From the NCBI GenBank assembly GCA_037893225.1, contig JAZGUH010000490.1, positions 186,001-250,000 on the forward strand: 64,000 nucleotides of DNA, in the 5' to 3' direction. How positions within the stretch are numbered: position 1 is the first letter of the stretch; the number at the start of each line of letters is the position of its first letter. Origin of the DNA: Hippasteria phrygiana. Its lineage: Eukaryota > Echinodermata > Asteroidea > Valvatida > Goniasteridae. Position numbers and translations under genes: made by a program. The notes below the pieces were generated by a model that was not told where the DNA came from, made no database searches, and saw nothing but the letters and a program-made list of their open reading frames with translations. Below, in pieces: positions 46,491-58,700 of the stretch.

Positions 46491-46726
46491 GAAACGTGAT
46501 AAGTACTGCGAATAATACAGCGTCTATAAGCACGATAAGTATGATCACAATCAATAAGCAGTTTCACGGTAATAGTATGCGGCATCTTGCTTACAGGGCA
46601 AATTTACACGCGTTGCTGTGTACGCATCATCAATCGAAAACTTTGGCGCTTCCAAGTCATCATGCGTTCATTCCAAAATGCGCTCGCGTCTAGCAACACG
46701 TGTTCTTTTTGCCCCGTGAACATATA

Positions 46727-47435
46727 TACCCAGCACGATATGGGGCAGAGGGGTACCCCCCCCCCCCCCCTTTGTCCCCATACACTCTCCAGACTATAAT
46801 TGACTTCGGTAATTGACTTTTGCAATGCAATATGGGTAAAAGGTCACAGGTCAGCTGTACCAAAACAGCGTGCTGGGCCGCAATACGAGGCGGAATTTGG
46901 TACAGGTGACATTTGACCCAGTATAGCGTATCCAGCTTTTTATGCCAGGGAGGGCAAACAACGCCTGAACCGTCTTAAAACCGTCTTAAAAACACAATTT
47001 CCTTTTGTTTTTTATGACGCCGCAAATGCCGCCGGGGGGGGGGAGACATTTCCCCCTCCCCCCCCACTGGATACACCACTGCTTTGACCTGAGAATTATC
47101 GAACTCGTCTATTGTTACCTAACACCCCCCCCCCCCCCCCCCCCCCCCCCGGCCCGGCCCCCCCCCCCCCCTGACATCTGAAAAGAATAAGCGAGTTCAA
47201 TAATTGACTTTTGCAATGCAATGTGGGTAAAAGGTCACAGGTCAGCTGTACCAAAACAGCGTAAAATGCCTATACGACGAGGCGGAATTGGTACAGCTGA
47301 CCTTTGACCTTTGAATATCGAACTCGTCTATTCCTGAGATTCCGGGAACACAAGGTCAAGGGAACACAATGTCGGGACCAACACAAAAGAGGCCGAGGGG
47401 GGGTTTTCCTCTGCCCCATATCGTGCATCATATGT
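46727..47435. mobile_element. Composite of nested repeats and poly-C between PLD and cystatin genes
   Basis: Outer GCACGATATG foldback ends at 46730 and 47420. Inside are two copies of a unit starting attgacttttgcaatgcaat (46812 and 47197) with cgagttc/gaactcg ends, and a C run of about 45 (47125-47171) broken by ggcccgg. Confidence 0.65.
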
Positions 47436-47710
47436 GTGAACAAGATGGCGCCTATTACCGTGAAAGTGCTTATTCATGAGTGATCAAGCAGCAACAACCT
47501 TTCACTGAGTAGTTACTAGTTGCACGTCCTGACGTCCATCGATGCGATCGCGCCGTTCGTTCCAGATCCAAAACAATGGAAACCTGAAGACTGCAACTTT
47601 GCAAGCACGTTGCGCAATGTCTATCACGTGATCTCTTGTCATGTGATGCTCGTCCGCCCAGACAATACCGACGGCTGTTTATTGTAAAGGCTCGGCACAC
47701 ATCGACTACA

Positions 47711-47735
47711 GAGGGCGGCGGGCTTTAAAACAAAT
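47711..47735 (+). promoter_or_regulatory. Candidate core promoter of the cystatin gene
   Basis: A GC-box-like GGGCGG (47713-47718) sits just before a TATA-like TTTAAAA (47724-47730), about 90 bp upstream of the cystatin ATG. Supported by position only. Confidence 0.3.
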
Positions 47736-47817
47736 CGGGGCTGGATCATCGGCTGGATCACAACACAAGTTTGCAACGCCTGTCGTTGATCCATATCACA
47801 GTATCTCCATCGTGAAA

Positions 47818-48027
47818 ATGAGTTCAATTTCGTACTTAGTTCTGGCAGTTTTACTGCTAAGCTCGACTTGTGAAGGGTTTGGTAGACGTGTTGGGGGTTT
47901 AAACTACATTGACCAGCAGAATGGGTTAGTTCAAAACTTGGCAAAATTCGCTGTTGACGAAATAAACAAAAGGAGCAACGACGCCTACCTGTCGAAGCTG
48001 GTAGAAGTTCGGGGAGCACAGAGCCAG
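47818..48027 (+). CDS. Cystatin, first coding exon (partial gene)
   Basis: Encodes 70 residues from ATG 47818 to donor CAG/gtacgt at 48028. Residues 1-20 (MSSISYLVLAVLLLSSTCEG) are a signal peptide. The mature protein begins near FGRRVGGL, whose Gly pair matches the N-terminal glycine that cystatins insert into the active site of papain-type cysteine proteases. LAKFAVDEINKRSND matches the family's first helix. The next element expected is the Q-x-V-x-G hairpin; the exon ends in SQ, so that motif would straddle or follow the splice. No later exon is visible before the window ends, so the intron would have to contain the tandem array. Cystatins inhibit cathepsins. Symbol left open. Confidence 0.82.
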
Positions 48028-48929
48028 GTACGTAAATAAAGCGGTGGCGCTGCTGGCCCCGTACAGGTTTAACACCGCACCACGCCACTTGTGATTTTTG
48101 TTTTGTTTTTTCAAGGCCAATAAGTAGTGAAAGGGCACAAAGGCCAACTGAAAATGCACCGACTAGAAGGTCATTTAAAATTGTTATTTGTTGATGAATG
48201 TTCATGATGTTCAGTCCGGGAAACCTACAAATTTGACAACGTTGTTAAACTTAAAGACGACAACAGTTTTCAAATTTGACAACTGAAAGTTGTCAAATTT
48301 GACAACTTCAAATTCAAGCGCAAAAGATGCAAAATTGGCACAGTTACGCACTCTATTTAGTCCATAATATTGTTAAACATTACCTTAACCATGGAGGAAG
48401 AAAACACAACTAACTTTCTATCTGCATAAATTCAAAAGTCGCCTGTGCATTTTGTCGTGATTCTCCTTTACTTTTCACCGACCACTCGGTCGAACCGTTC
48501 GTGACTGTAACGACGCCATTTTAGATTTCGTGTCATGTGACTTTGCATCCTGGTCTAATAAGTTAATTTACCACGGCATGAAAATAATTTAGAAGATGCC
48601 CATTACATCGGCAGAAAAAAGTGTAATTTATTGTTGTTGAAATAATTTCACTTTTATATTAACAATGAATCGGTCACGTGCCACGTAAAATTTGCATCGT
48701 GTTGTCCTAGTGTCGGGGCTGTCAGTGGAGCTCGATCGCCCGAGTCGTATGGTGGTTCCGTGAAAGATAGGAGGGGCCCCAAGCGGTGATACTATATACC
48801 GGAAAACACCGGAAAATACCGGAAAACACCGGGAAAACACACTACATAGGCCTACCGGAAAACACACTAAAAACCCGGGGGAAAAAAAGAAAAAAAATAC
48901 CGGAAAACACAAAAAAAAACACTAAAAAA
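48028..48929. other. Start of presumed cystatin intron 1
   Basis: Unique-looking DNA with a short hairpin-like run (caaatttgacaac at about 48229, 48274 and 48292), then an ACCGGAAAACAC minisatellite (48797-48910). No second cystatin exon recognised. Confidence 0.6.
48797..48910. repeat. ACCGGAAAACAC short tandem repeat
   Basis: About seven imperfect copies of accggaaaacac leading into the large array. Confidence 0.8.
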
Positions 48930-49726
48930 CTAGACATCTGGTACAGTGTTTGTGGACAAACACAGGGCTGTTTTGTTTTTTTGTGTAAAATTTTGTGATT
49001 AAAATGAAATTACAAAAATTTCAAAAATCATAAAAAAAATTGCTGATTACGTCATCATGACATCATTTCAGATTTTGCATGCTAGTGACAGTACCTACCT
49101 ACCCACCAATTTTCATGACGATCGGACCTATCCTTATATGTATTTTTAAAAAGCACATTTTTGATGATGTCATCATGACGTCACACATTTTTTTCCTTTT
49201 TAGGGCATATCTTTGAGACCTACCAAAGCTATAACAAAAAGAATTTTGAAAATATCTTGTTTTGTTTGCCAGATATATTTAAAAGAATTTTACGATTTCA
49301 AAATTTCAAAAATTCATAAAAAATCACGTGATGACGTCATCATGACCAAAAAGTTCGGGACACATTCTGAGCAGTTGGTCTAAGTGTCTGCCAAGTTTAA
49401 AGGCAATCGGGTGCACCAAAGTAGCCAAAGTGCCGGTAAGAAAGAAAACGTGTACAAATGCTATGGGGAACTAGACATCTGGTGCAGTGTTTGTGGACAA
49501 ACACAGGGCTGTTTTGTTTTTTTGTGTAAAATTATGTGATTTAAATGAAATTTCAAAAATGAAAAAAATCATAGAAAATTAGCCGATGACGTCATCATGA
49601 CGTCACCATGACGTCACATACATTTTCATCTAACACATGCTGGCATAACTAAATACCACGTTTTAACTTAATGTGAATTGTACTTTTGTAGATATATGGT
49701 TTCTAAAAATGCCCCTTTAAGATGAC

Positions 49727-52700
49727 GTCACGTGACATGTGATGACGTCATCATGACCTAAAAGTTCGGCGCACATTCTGAGCAGTTGGTGTAAGTATCT
49801 GCCTGCGACTTGTCTAACGACTTGAAAAAAAGACTAGAGATCAGCTCTTTATAGACAGTATGCCACATGAAAGCCATGGTTTCTGTCCTTCCCAGAATTC
49901 CTTTGTGTTATATTGAATTTGGTCACAATTTTTAGATGCCTGTTATTTCTGAATACTTCAGTGAGCCACGATCACGAAATTGTTGAATTAGGTAGAGAAA
50001 AATTCAATGTATAAATTTTTAATCGGACCGACCCTTACATGCGTTAAAAAAAAAAATTGATGACGTCACACAATTTTCGCCTTTTAGGGCATATCTTTGA
50101 GACATACCAAAAGCTGTATCAAAAAGAATTTTGAAAATCTCTTGTTTTGTTTGCGAGATATATTGAAAAGAATGTTACGATTTCAAAATTTCAAAAATTC
50201 ATAACAAATCACGTGATGACGTCATCATGACCAAAAAGTTCGGCACACATTCTGAGCAGTTTGTCTAAGTGTCTGCCAAGTTTAAAGGCAATCGGGTGCA
50301 CCAAAGTAGCCAAAGTGCCGGTAAGAAAGAAAACGTGCACAAATGCTATGGGAAAAAGTCTGAAAAGGAAAAAAAGAAAAAAAAAAAAATCTTAACGAAA
50401 ACAACGGCTGTTTTGGAAAAGTTTCCAAAACAGCCAAAAAGTCTGAAAAGGAAGCACAAAAAAAAAAAAAAACTAGACATCTGGTACAGTGTTTGTGGAC
50501 AAACACAGGGCTGTTTTGTTTTTTTGTGTAAAATTTTGTGATTAAAATGAAATTTCAAAAATTTCAAAAATCATAAAAAAAATTGCCGATTACGTCATCA
50601 TGACATCATTTCAGATTTTGCATGCTAGTGACAGTATCTACCTACCCACCAATTTTCATGACGATCGGACCTATCCTTATATGTGTTTTTAAAAAGCACA
50701 TTTTTGATGACGTCATCATGACGTCACACATTTTTTTCCTTTTTAGGGCATATCTTTGAGACCTACCAAAGCTATAACAAAAAGAACTTTGAAAATATCT
50801 TGTTTTGTTTGCCAGATATATTTAAAAGAATTTTACGATTTCAAAATTTCAAAAATTCATAACAAATCACGTGATGACGTCATCATGACGTCACTTTGGA
50901 TTTTGCATCCTAGTGCCAGTATCTACCTACCCACCAATTTTCATGACGATCGGACCTATCCTTATATGTGTTTCAAAAAAGCACATTTTTGATGATGTCA
51001 TCATGACGTCACACATTTGTTTCCTTTTTAGGGCATATCTTTGAGACCTACCAAAGCTATAACAAAAAGAATTTTGAAAATATCTTGTTTTGTTTGCCAG
51101 ATATATTTAAAAGAATGTTACGATTTTCAAAATTTCAAAAATTCATAACAAATCACGTGATGACGTCATCATGACGTCATTTTGGATTTTGCATCCTAGT
51201 GCCAGTATCTACCTACCCGCCAATTTTCATGACGATCGGACCTATCCTTATATGTGTTTTAAAAAAGCACATTTTTGATGATGTCATCATGACGTCACAC
51301 ATTTTCTCCCTTTTAGGGCATATCTATGAGACATACCAAAGCTATAACAAAAAGAATTTTGAAAATATCTTGTTTTGTTCGCTAGATATATTGAAAAGAA
51401 TTTTACGATTTTCAAATTTCAAAAATTCATAAAAAATCACGTGATGACGTCATCATGACCAAAAAGTTCGGCACACATTCTGAGCAGTTTGTCTAAGTGT
51501 CTGCCAAGTTTAAAGGCAATCGGGTGCACCAAAGTAGCCAAAGTGCCGGTAAGAAAGAAAACGTGTACAAATGCTATGGGCAAAAAGTCTGAAAAGGAAA
51601 AAAAAAAGAAACTAGATGTATGGTGCAGTGTTTGTGGACAAACACAGGGCTGTTTTGTTTTTTTGTGTAAAATTATGTTATTTAAATGAAATTTCAAAAA
51701 TGGAAAAAATTATAGAAAATTAGCCGATGACGTCATCATGACGTCACATAAATTTTCATCTAACACATGCTGGCATAACTAAATACCACGTTTTAACTTA
51801 ATCTGACTTGTACTATTGTAGATATATGGCTTCAAAAAATGCACCTTTAAGATGACGTCACATGACATGTGATGACGTCATCATGACGTAAAAGTTCTGA
51901 GCAGTTGGTGTAAGTGTCTGCCTACGACTTGTCTAACGACTTGAAAAAAAGACTAGAGATCAACTCTTTATAGACAGCATGCCACATGAAAGCCTTGGTT
52001 TCTGTCCTTCCCAGAATTCCTTTGTGTTATATTGAATTTGGTCACAATTTTCAGATGCCTGTTATTTCTTAATACTTGAGTGAGCCACGATCACGAAATT
52101 GTTGAATTAGGTAGAGAAAAATTCAATGTATAAATTTGTTTAATCGGACCGACCCTTACATGCGTAAAAAAAAAAAATTGATGACGTCATTATGACGTCA
52201 CACAATTTTCGCCTTTTAGGGCATATCTTTGAGACATACCAAAAGCTGTATCAAAAAGAATTTTGAAAATATCTTGTTTTGTTTGCGAGATATATTTAAA
52301 AGAATGTTACGATTTCAAAATTTCAAAAATTCATAACAAATCACGTGATGACGCCATCATGACGTCACTTTGGATTTTGCATCCTAGTGCCAGTATCTAC
52401 CTACTCACCAATTTTCATGACGATCGGACCTATCCTTATATGTGTTTTAAAAAAGCACATTTTTGATGATGTCATCATGGCGTCACACATTTTTTTCCTT
52501 TTTAGGGCATATCTTTGAGACCTACCAAAGCTATAACAAAAAGAATTTTGAAAATATCTTGTTTTGTTTGCCAGATATATTTAAAAGAATGTTACGATTT
52601 TCAAAATTTCAAAAATTCATAACAAATTCCGTGATGACGTCATCATGACGTCACTTTGGATTTTGCATCCTAGTACCAGTATCTACCTACCCACCAATTT

Positions 52701-55700
52701 TCATGACGATCGGACCTATTCTTATATGTGTTTTAAAAAAGCACATTTTTGATGATGTCATCATGACGTCACACAATTTTTACTTTTTAGGGCATATCTT
52801 TGAGACATACCAAAGCTATAGCAAAAAGAATTTTGAAAATATCTTATTGTGTTCGCTAGATATATTGAAAAGAATGTTACGATTTTCAAAATTCAAAAAT
52901 TCATAAAAAATCACGTGATGACGTCATCATGACCAAAAAGTTCGGGACACATTCTGAGCAGTTGGTCTAAGTGTCTGCCAAGTTTAAAGGCAATCGGGTG
53001 CACCAAAGTAGCCAAAGTGCCAGTAAGAAAGAAAACGTGTACAAATGCTATGGGGAAAAAGTCTGAAAAGGAAGCACAAAAAAGAAAAAAAAAAAAAAAG
53101 AAAAAAAAAAAAATCTTAACGAAAACAAGGGCTGTTTTGGAAAAGTTTCCAAAACAGCCAAAAAATCTTAACGAAAACAAGGGCTGTTTTGGAAAAGTTT
53201 CCAAAACAGCCAAATAGATGTATGGTGCAGTGTTTGTGGACAAACACAGGGCTGTTTTGTTTTTTTGTGTAAAATTATGTGATTTAAATGAACTTTCAAA
53301 AATGAAAAAAATTATAGAAAATTAGCCGATGACGTCATCATGACGTCACATAAATTTTAATCTAACACATGCTGGCATAACTAAATACCACGTTTAAACT
53401 TAATCTGACTTGTACTTTTGTAGATATATGGTTTCCAAAAATTCCCCTTTAAGATGACGTCACGTGACATGTGATGACGTCATCATGACGTAAAAGTTCG
53501 GCGCACATTCTGAGCAGTTGGTGTAAGTGTCTGCCTACGACTTGTCTAACGACTTGAAAAAAAGACTAGAGATCAACTCTTTATAGACAGCATGCCACAT
53601 GAAAGCCATGGTTTCTGTCCTTCCCAGAATTCCTTTGTGTTATATTGAATTTGGTCACAATTTTCAGATGCCTGTTATTTCTTAATACTTGAGTGAGCCA
53701 CGATCACGAAATTGTTGAATTAGGTAGAGAAAAATTCAATGTATACATTTTTTTAATCCGACCGACCCTTACATGCGTAAAAAGAAAAAAATTGATGATG
53801 TCATTATGACGTCACACAATTTTCGCCTTTTAGGGCATATCTTTGAGACATACCAAAAGCTGTATCAAAAAGAATTTTGAAAATCTCTTGTTTTGTTTGC
53901 GAGATATATTTAAAAGAATGTTACGATTTCAAAATTTCAAAAATTCATAACAAATCACGTGATGACGTCATCATGACGTCACTTTGGATTTTGCATCCTA
54001 GTACCAGTATCTACCTACCCACCAATTTTCATGACGATCGGACCTATCCTTATATGTGTTTTAAAAAAGCACATTTTTGATGATGTCATCATGACGTCAC
54101 ACATTTTTTTCCTTTTTAGGGCATATCTTTGAGACCTACCAAAGCTATAACAAAAAGAATTTTGAAAATATCTTGTTTTGTTTGCCAGATATATTTAAAA
54201 GAATGTTACGATTTTCAAAATTTCAAAAATTCATAACAAATCACGTGATGACGTCATCATGACGTCACTTTGGATTTTGCATCCTAGTGCCAGTATCTAC
54301 CTACCCACCAATTTTCATGACGATCGGACCTATTCTTATATGTGTTTTAAAAAAGGACATTTTTGATGATGTCATCATGACGTCACACACTTTTTTCCTT
54401 TTTAGGGCATATCTTTGAGACCTACCAAAGCTGTAACAAAAAGAATTTTGAAAATATCTTGTTTTGTTCGCTAGATATATTGAAAAGAGTTTTACGATTT
54501 TAAAATTTCAAAAATTCATAAAAAATCACGTGATGACGTCATCATGACCAAAAAGTTCGGCACACATTCTGAGCAGTTTGTCTAAGTGTCTGCCAAGTTT
54601 AAAGGCAATCGGGTGCACCAAAGTAGCCAAAGTGCCGGTAAGAAAGAAAACGTGCACAAATGCTATGGGAAAAAGTCTGAAAAGGAAAAAAAAACAAAAA
54701 AAACTAGATGTATGGTGCAGTGTTTGTGGACAAACACAGGGCTGTTTTGTTTTTTTGTGTAAAATTATGTGATTTAAATGAAATTTCAAAAATGAAAAAA
54801 ATTATAGAAAATTAGCCGATGACGTCATCGTGACGTCACATAAATTGTCATCTAACACATGCTGGCATAACTAAATACCACGTTTTAACTTAATCTGACT
54901 TGTACTTTTGTAGATATATGGCTTCAAAAAATGCACCTTTAAGATGACGTCACATGACATGTGATGACGTCATCATGACGTAAAAGTTCGGCGCACATTC
55001 TGAGCAGTTGGTGTAAGTGTCTGCCTACGACTTGTCTAACGACTTGAAAAAAAGACTAGAGATCAACTCTTTATAGACAGCATGCCACATGAAAGCCATG
55101 GTTTCTGTCCTTCCCAGAATTCCTTTGTGTTATATTGAATTTGGTCACAATTTTCAGATGCCTGTTATTTCTTAATACTTGAGTGAGCCACGATCACGAA
55201 ATTGTTGAGTTAGGTGGAGAAAAATTCAATGTATAAATTTTTTTAATCGGACCGACCCTTACATGCGTAAAAAAAAAAAAATTGATGACGTCATTATGAC
55301 GTCACACAATTTTCGCCTTTTAGGGCATATCTTTGAGACATACCAAAAGCTGTATCAAAAAGAATTTTGAAAATATCTTGTTTTGTTTGCGAGATATATT
55401 TAAAAGAATGTTACGATTTCACAATTTCAAAAATTCATAACAAATCACGTGATGACGTCATCATGACGTCACTTTGGATTTTGCATGCTAGTGCCAGTAT
55501 CTACCTACCCACCAATTTTCATCACGATCGGACCTATCCTTATATGTGTTTTAAAAAAGCACATTTTTGATGATGTCATCATGACGTCACACATTTTTTT
55601 CCTTTTTAGGGCATATCTTTGAGACCTACCAAAGCTATAACAAAAAGAATTTTGAAAATATCTTGTTTTGTTTGCCAGATATATTTAAAAGAATGTTACG

Positions 55701-58700
55701 ATTTTCAAAATTTCAACAATTCATAACAAATCACGTGATGACGTCATCATGACGTCACTTTGGATTTTGCATCCTAGTGCCAGTATCTACCTACCCACCA
55801 ATTTTCATGACGATCGGACCTATCCTTATATGTGTTTTAAAAAAGCACATTTTTGATGATGTCATCATGACGTCACACATTTTCTCCCTTTTAGGGCATA
55901 TCTTTGAGACCTACCAAAGCTATAACAAAAAGAATTTTGAAAATATCTTGTTTCGTTCGCTAGATATATTGAAAAGAATGTTACGATTTTCAAAATTCAA
56001 AAATTCATAAAAAATCACGTGATGACGTCATCATGACCAAAAAGTTCGGGACACATTCTGAGCAGTTTGTCTAAGTGTCTGCCAAGTTTAAAGGCAATCG
56101 GGTGTACCAAAGTAGCCAAAGTGCCGGTAAGAAAGAAAACGTGTACAAATGCTATGGGCAAAAAAGTCTGAAAAGGAAGCACAAAAAAAAAAAAAAACTA
56201 GACATCTGGTGCAGTGTTTGTGGACAAACACAGGGCTGTTTTGTTTTTTTGTGTAAAATTATGTGATTTAAATGAAATTTCAAAAATGAAAAAAATCATA
56301 GAAAATTAGCCGATGACGTCATCATGACGTCACCATGACGTCACATACATTTTCATCTAACACATGCTGGCATAACTAAATACCACGTTTTAACTTAATC
56401 TGACTTGTACTTTTGTAGAATGGCTTCAAAAAATGCACCTTTAAGATGACGTCATATGACATGTGATGACGTCATCATGACGTAAAAGTTCGGCGCACAA
56501 TCTGAGCAGTTGGTGTAAGTGTCTGCCTACGACTTGTCTAACGACTTGAAAAAAAGACTAGAGATCAACTCTTTATAGACAGCATGCCACATGAAAGCCA
56601 TGGTTTCTGTCCTTCCCGGAATTCCTTTGTGTTATATTGAATTTGGTCACAATTTTCAGATGCCTGTTATTTCTTAATACTTGAGTGAGCCACGATCACG
56701 AAATTGTTGAGTTAGGTGGAGAAAAATTCAATGTATACATTTTTTTAATCGGACCGACCCTTACATGCGTAAAAAGAAAAAAATTGATGACGTCATTATG
56801 ACGTCACACAATTTTCGCCTTTTAGGGCATATCTTTGAGACATACCAAAAGCTGTATCAAAAAGAATTTTGAAAATCTCTTGTTTTGTTTGCGAGATATA
56901 TTTAAAAGAATGTTACGATTTTCAAAATTTCAAAAATTCATAACAAATCACGTGATGACGTCATCATGACGTCATTTTGGATTTTGCATCCTAGTGCCAG
57001 TATCTACCTACCCACCAATTTTCATGACGATCGGACCTATCCTTATATGTGTTTAAAAAAAGCACATTTTTGATGATGTCATCATGACGTCACACATTTT
57101 TTTCCTTTTTAGGGCATATCTTTGAGACCTACCAAAGCTCTAACAAAAAGAATTTTGAAAATATCTTGTTTTGTTTGCCAGATATATTGAAAAGAATGTT
57201 ACGATTTTCAAAATTTCAAAAATTCATAACAAATCACGTGATGACGTCATCATGACGTCACTTTGGATTTTGCATCCTAGTGCCAGTATCTACCTACCCA
57301 CCAATTTTCATGACGATCGGACCTATCCTTATATGTGTTTTAAAAAAGCACATTTTTGATGATGTCATCATGACGTCACACAATTTTTACTTTTTAGGGC
57401 ATATCTTTGAGACATACCAAAGCTGTAGCAAAAAGAATTTTGAAAATATCTTGTTTTGTTCGCTAGATATATTGAAAAGAATTTTACGATTTTCAAAATT
57501 CAAAAATTCATAAAAAATCACGTGATGACGTCATCATGACCAAAAAGTTCGGGACACATTCTGAGCAGTTTGTCTAAGTGTCTGCCAAGTTTAAAGGCAA
57601 TCGGGTGCACCAAAGTAGCCAAAGTGCCGGTAAGAAAGAAAACGTGTACAAATGCTATGGGCAAAAAGTCTGAAAAGGAAAAAAAAAAAAAAAAAAAAAA
57701 GAAAACTAGACATCTGGTACAGTGTTTGTGGACAAACACAGGGCTGTTTTGTTTTTGTGTGTAAAATTGTGATTAAAATGAAATTTCAAAAATTTCAAAA
57801 ATCATAAAAAAAATTCCCGATGACGTCATCATGACATCATTTCAGATTTTGCATGCTAGTGACAGTATCTACCTACCCACCAATTTTCATGACGATTGGA
57901 CCTATCCTTATATGTGTTTAAAAAAAGCACATTTTTGATGATGTCATCATGACGTCACACATTTTTTTCCTTTTTAGGGCATATCTTTGAGACCTACCAA
58001 AGCTATAACAAAAATAATTTTGAAAATATCTTGTTTTGTTTGCCAGATATATTTAAAAGACTTTTACGATTTCAAAATTTCAAAAATTCATAAAAACTCA
58101 CATGATGACGTCATTATGACGTCACTTCGGCTTCTGCATGCTGGTGGCAGTATCTACCTACCCACCAATTTTCATGACGATCGGACCTATCCTTATATGT
58201 GTTTTAAAAAAGCACATTTTTGATGATGTCATCATGACGTCACACATTTTTTTCCTTTTTAGGGCATATCTTTGAGACCTACCAAAGCTATAACAAAAAG
58301 AATTTTGAAAATATCTTGTTTTGTTTGCCAGATATATTTAAAAGAATGTTACGATTTTCAAAATTTCAAAAATTCATAACAAATCACGTGATGATGTCAT
58401 CATGACGTCACTTTGGATTTTGCATCCTAGTGCCAGTATCTACCTACCCACCAATTTTCATGACGATCGGACCTATTCTTATATGTGTTTTAAAAAAGCA
58501 CATTTTTGATGATGTCATCATGACGTCACACACTTTTTTCCTTTTTAGGGCATATCTTTGAGACCTACCAAAGCTGTAACAAAAAGAATTTTGAAAATAT
58601 CTTGTTTTGTTCGCTAGATATATTGAAAAGAATTTTACGATTTTCAAATTTCAAAAATTCATAAAAAATCACGTGATGACGTCATCATGACGTAAATGTT

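Noticed and set aside
47639..48205. 188-codon minus-strand open frame
   Set aside because: It lies antisense to the cystatin exon and its promoter, shows no domain, and has no splice or start context of its own.
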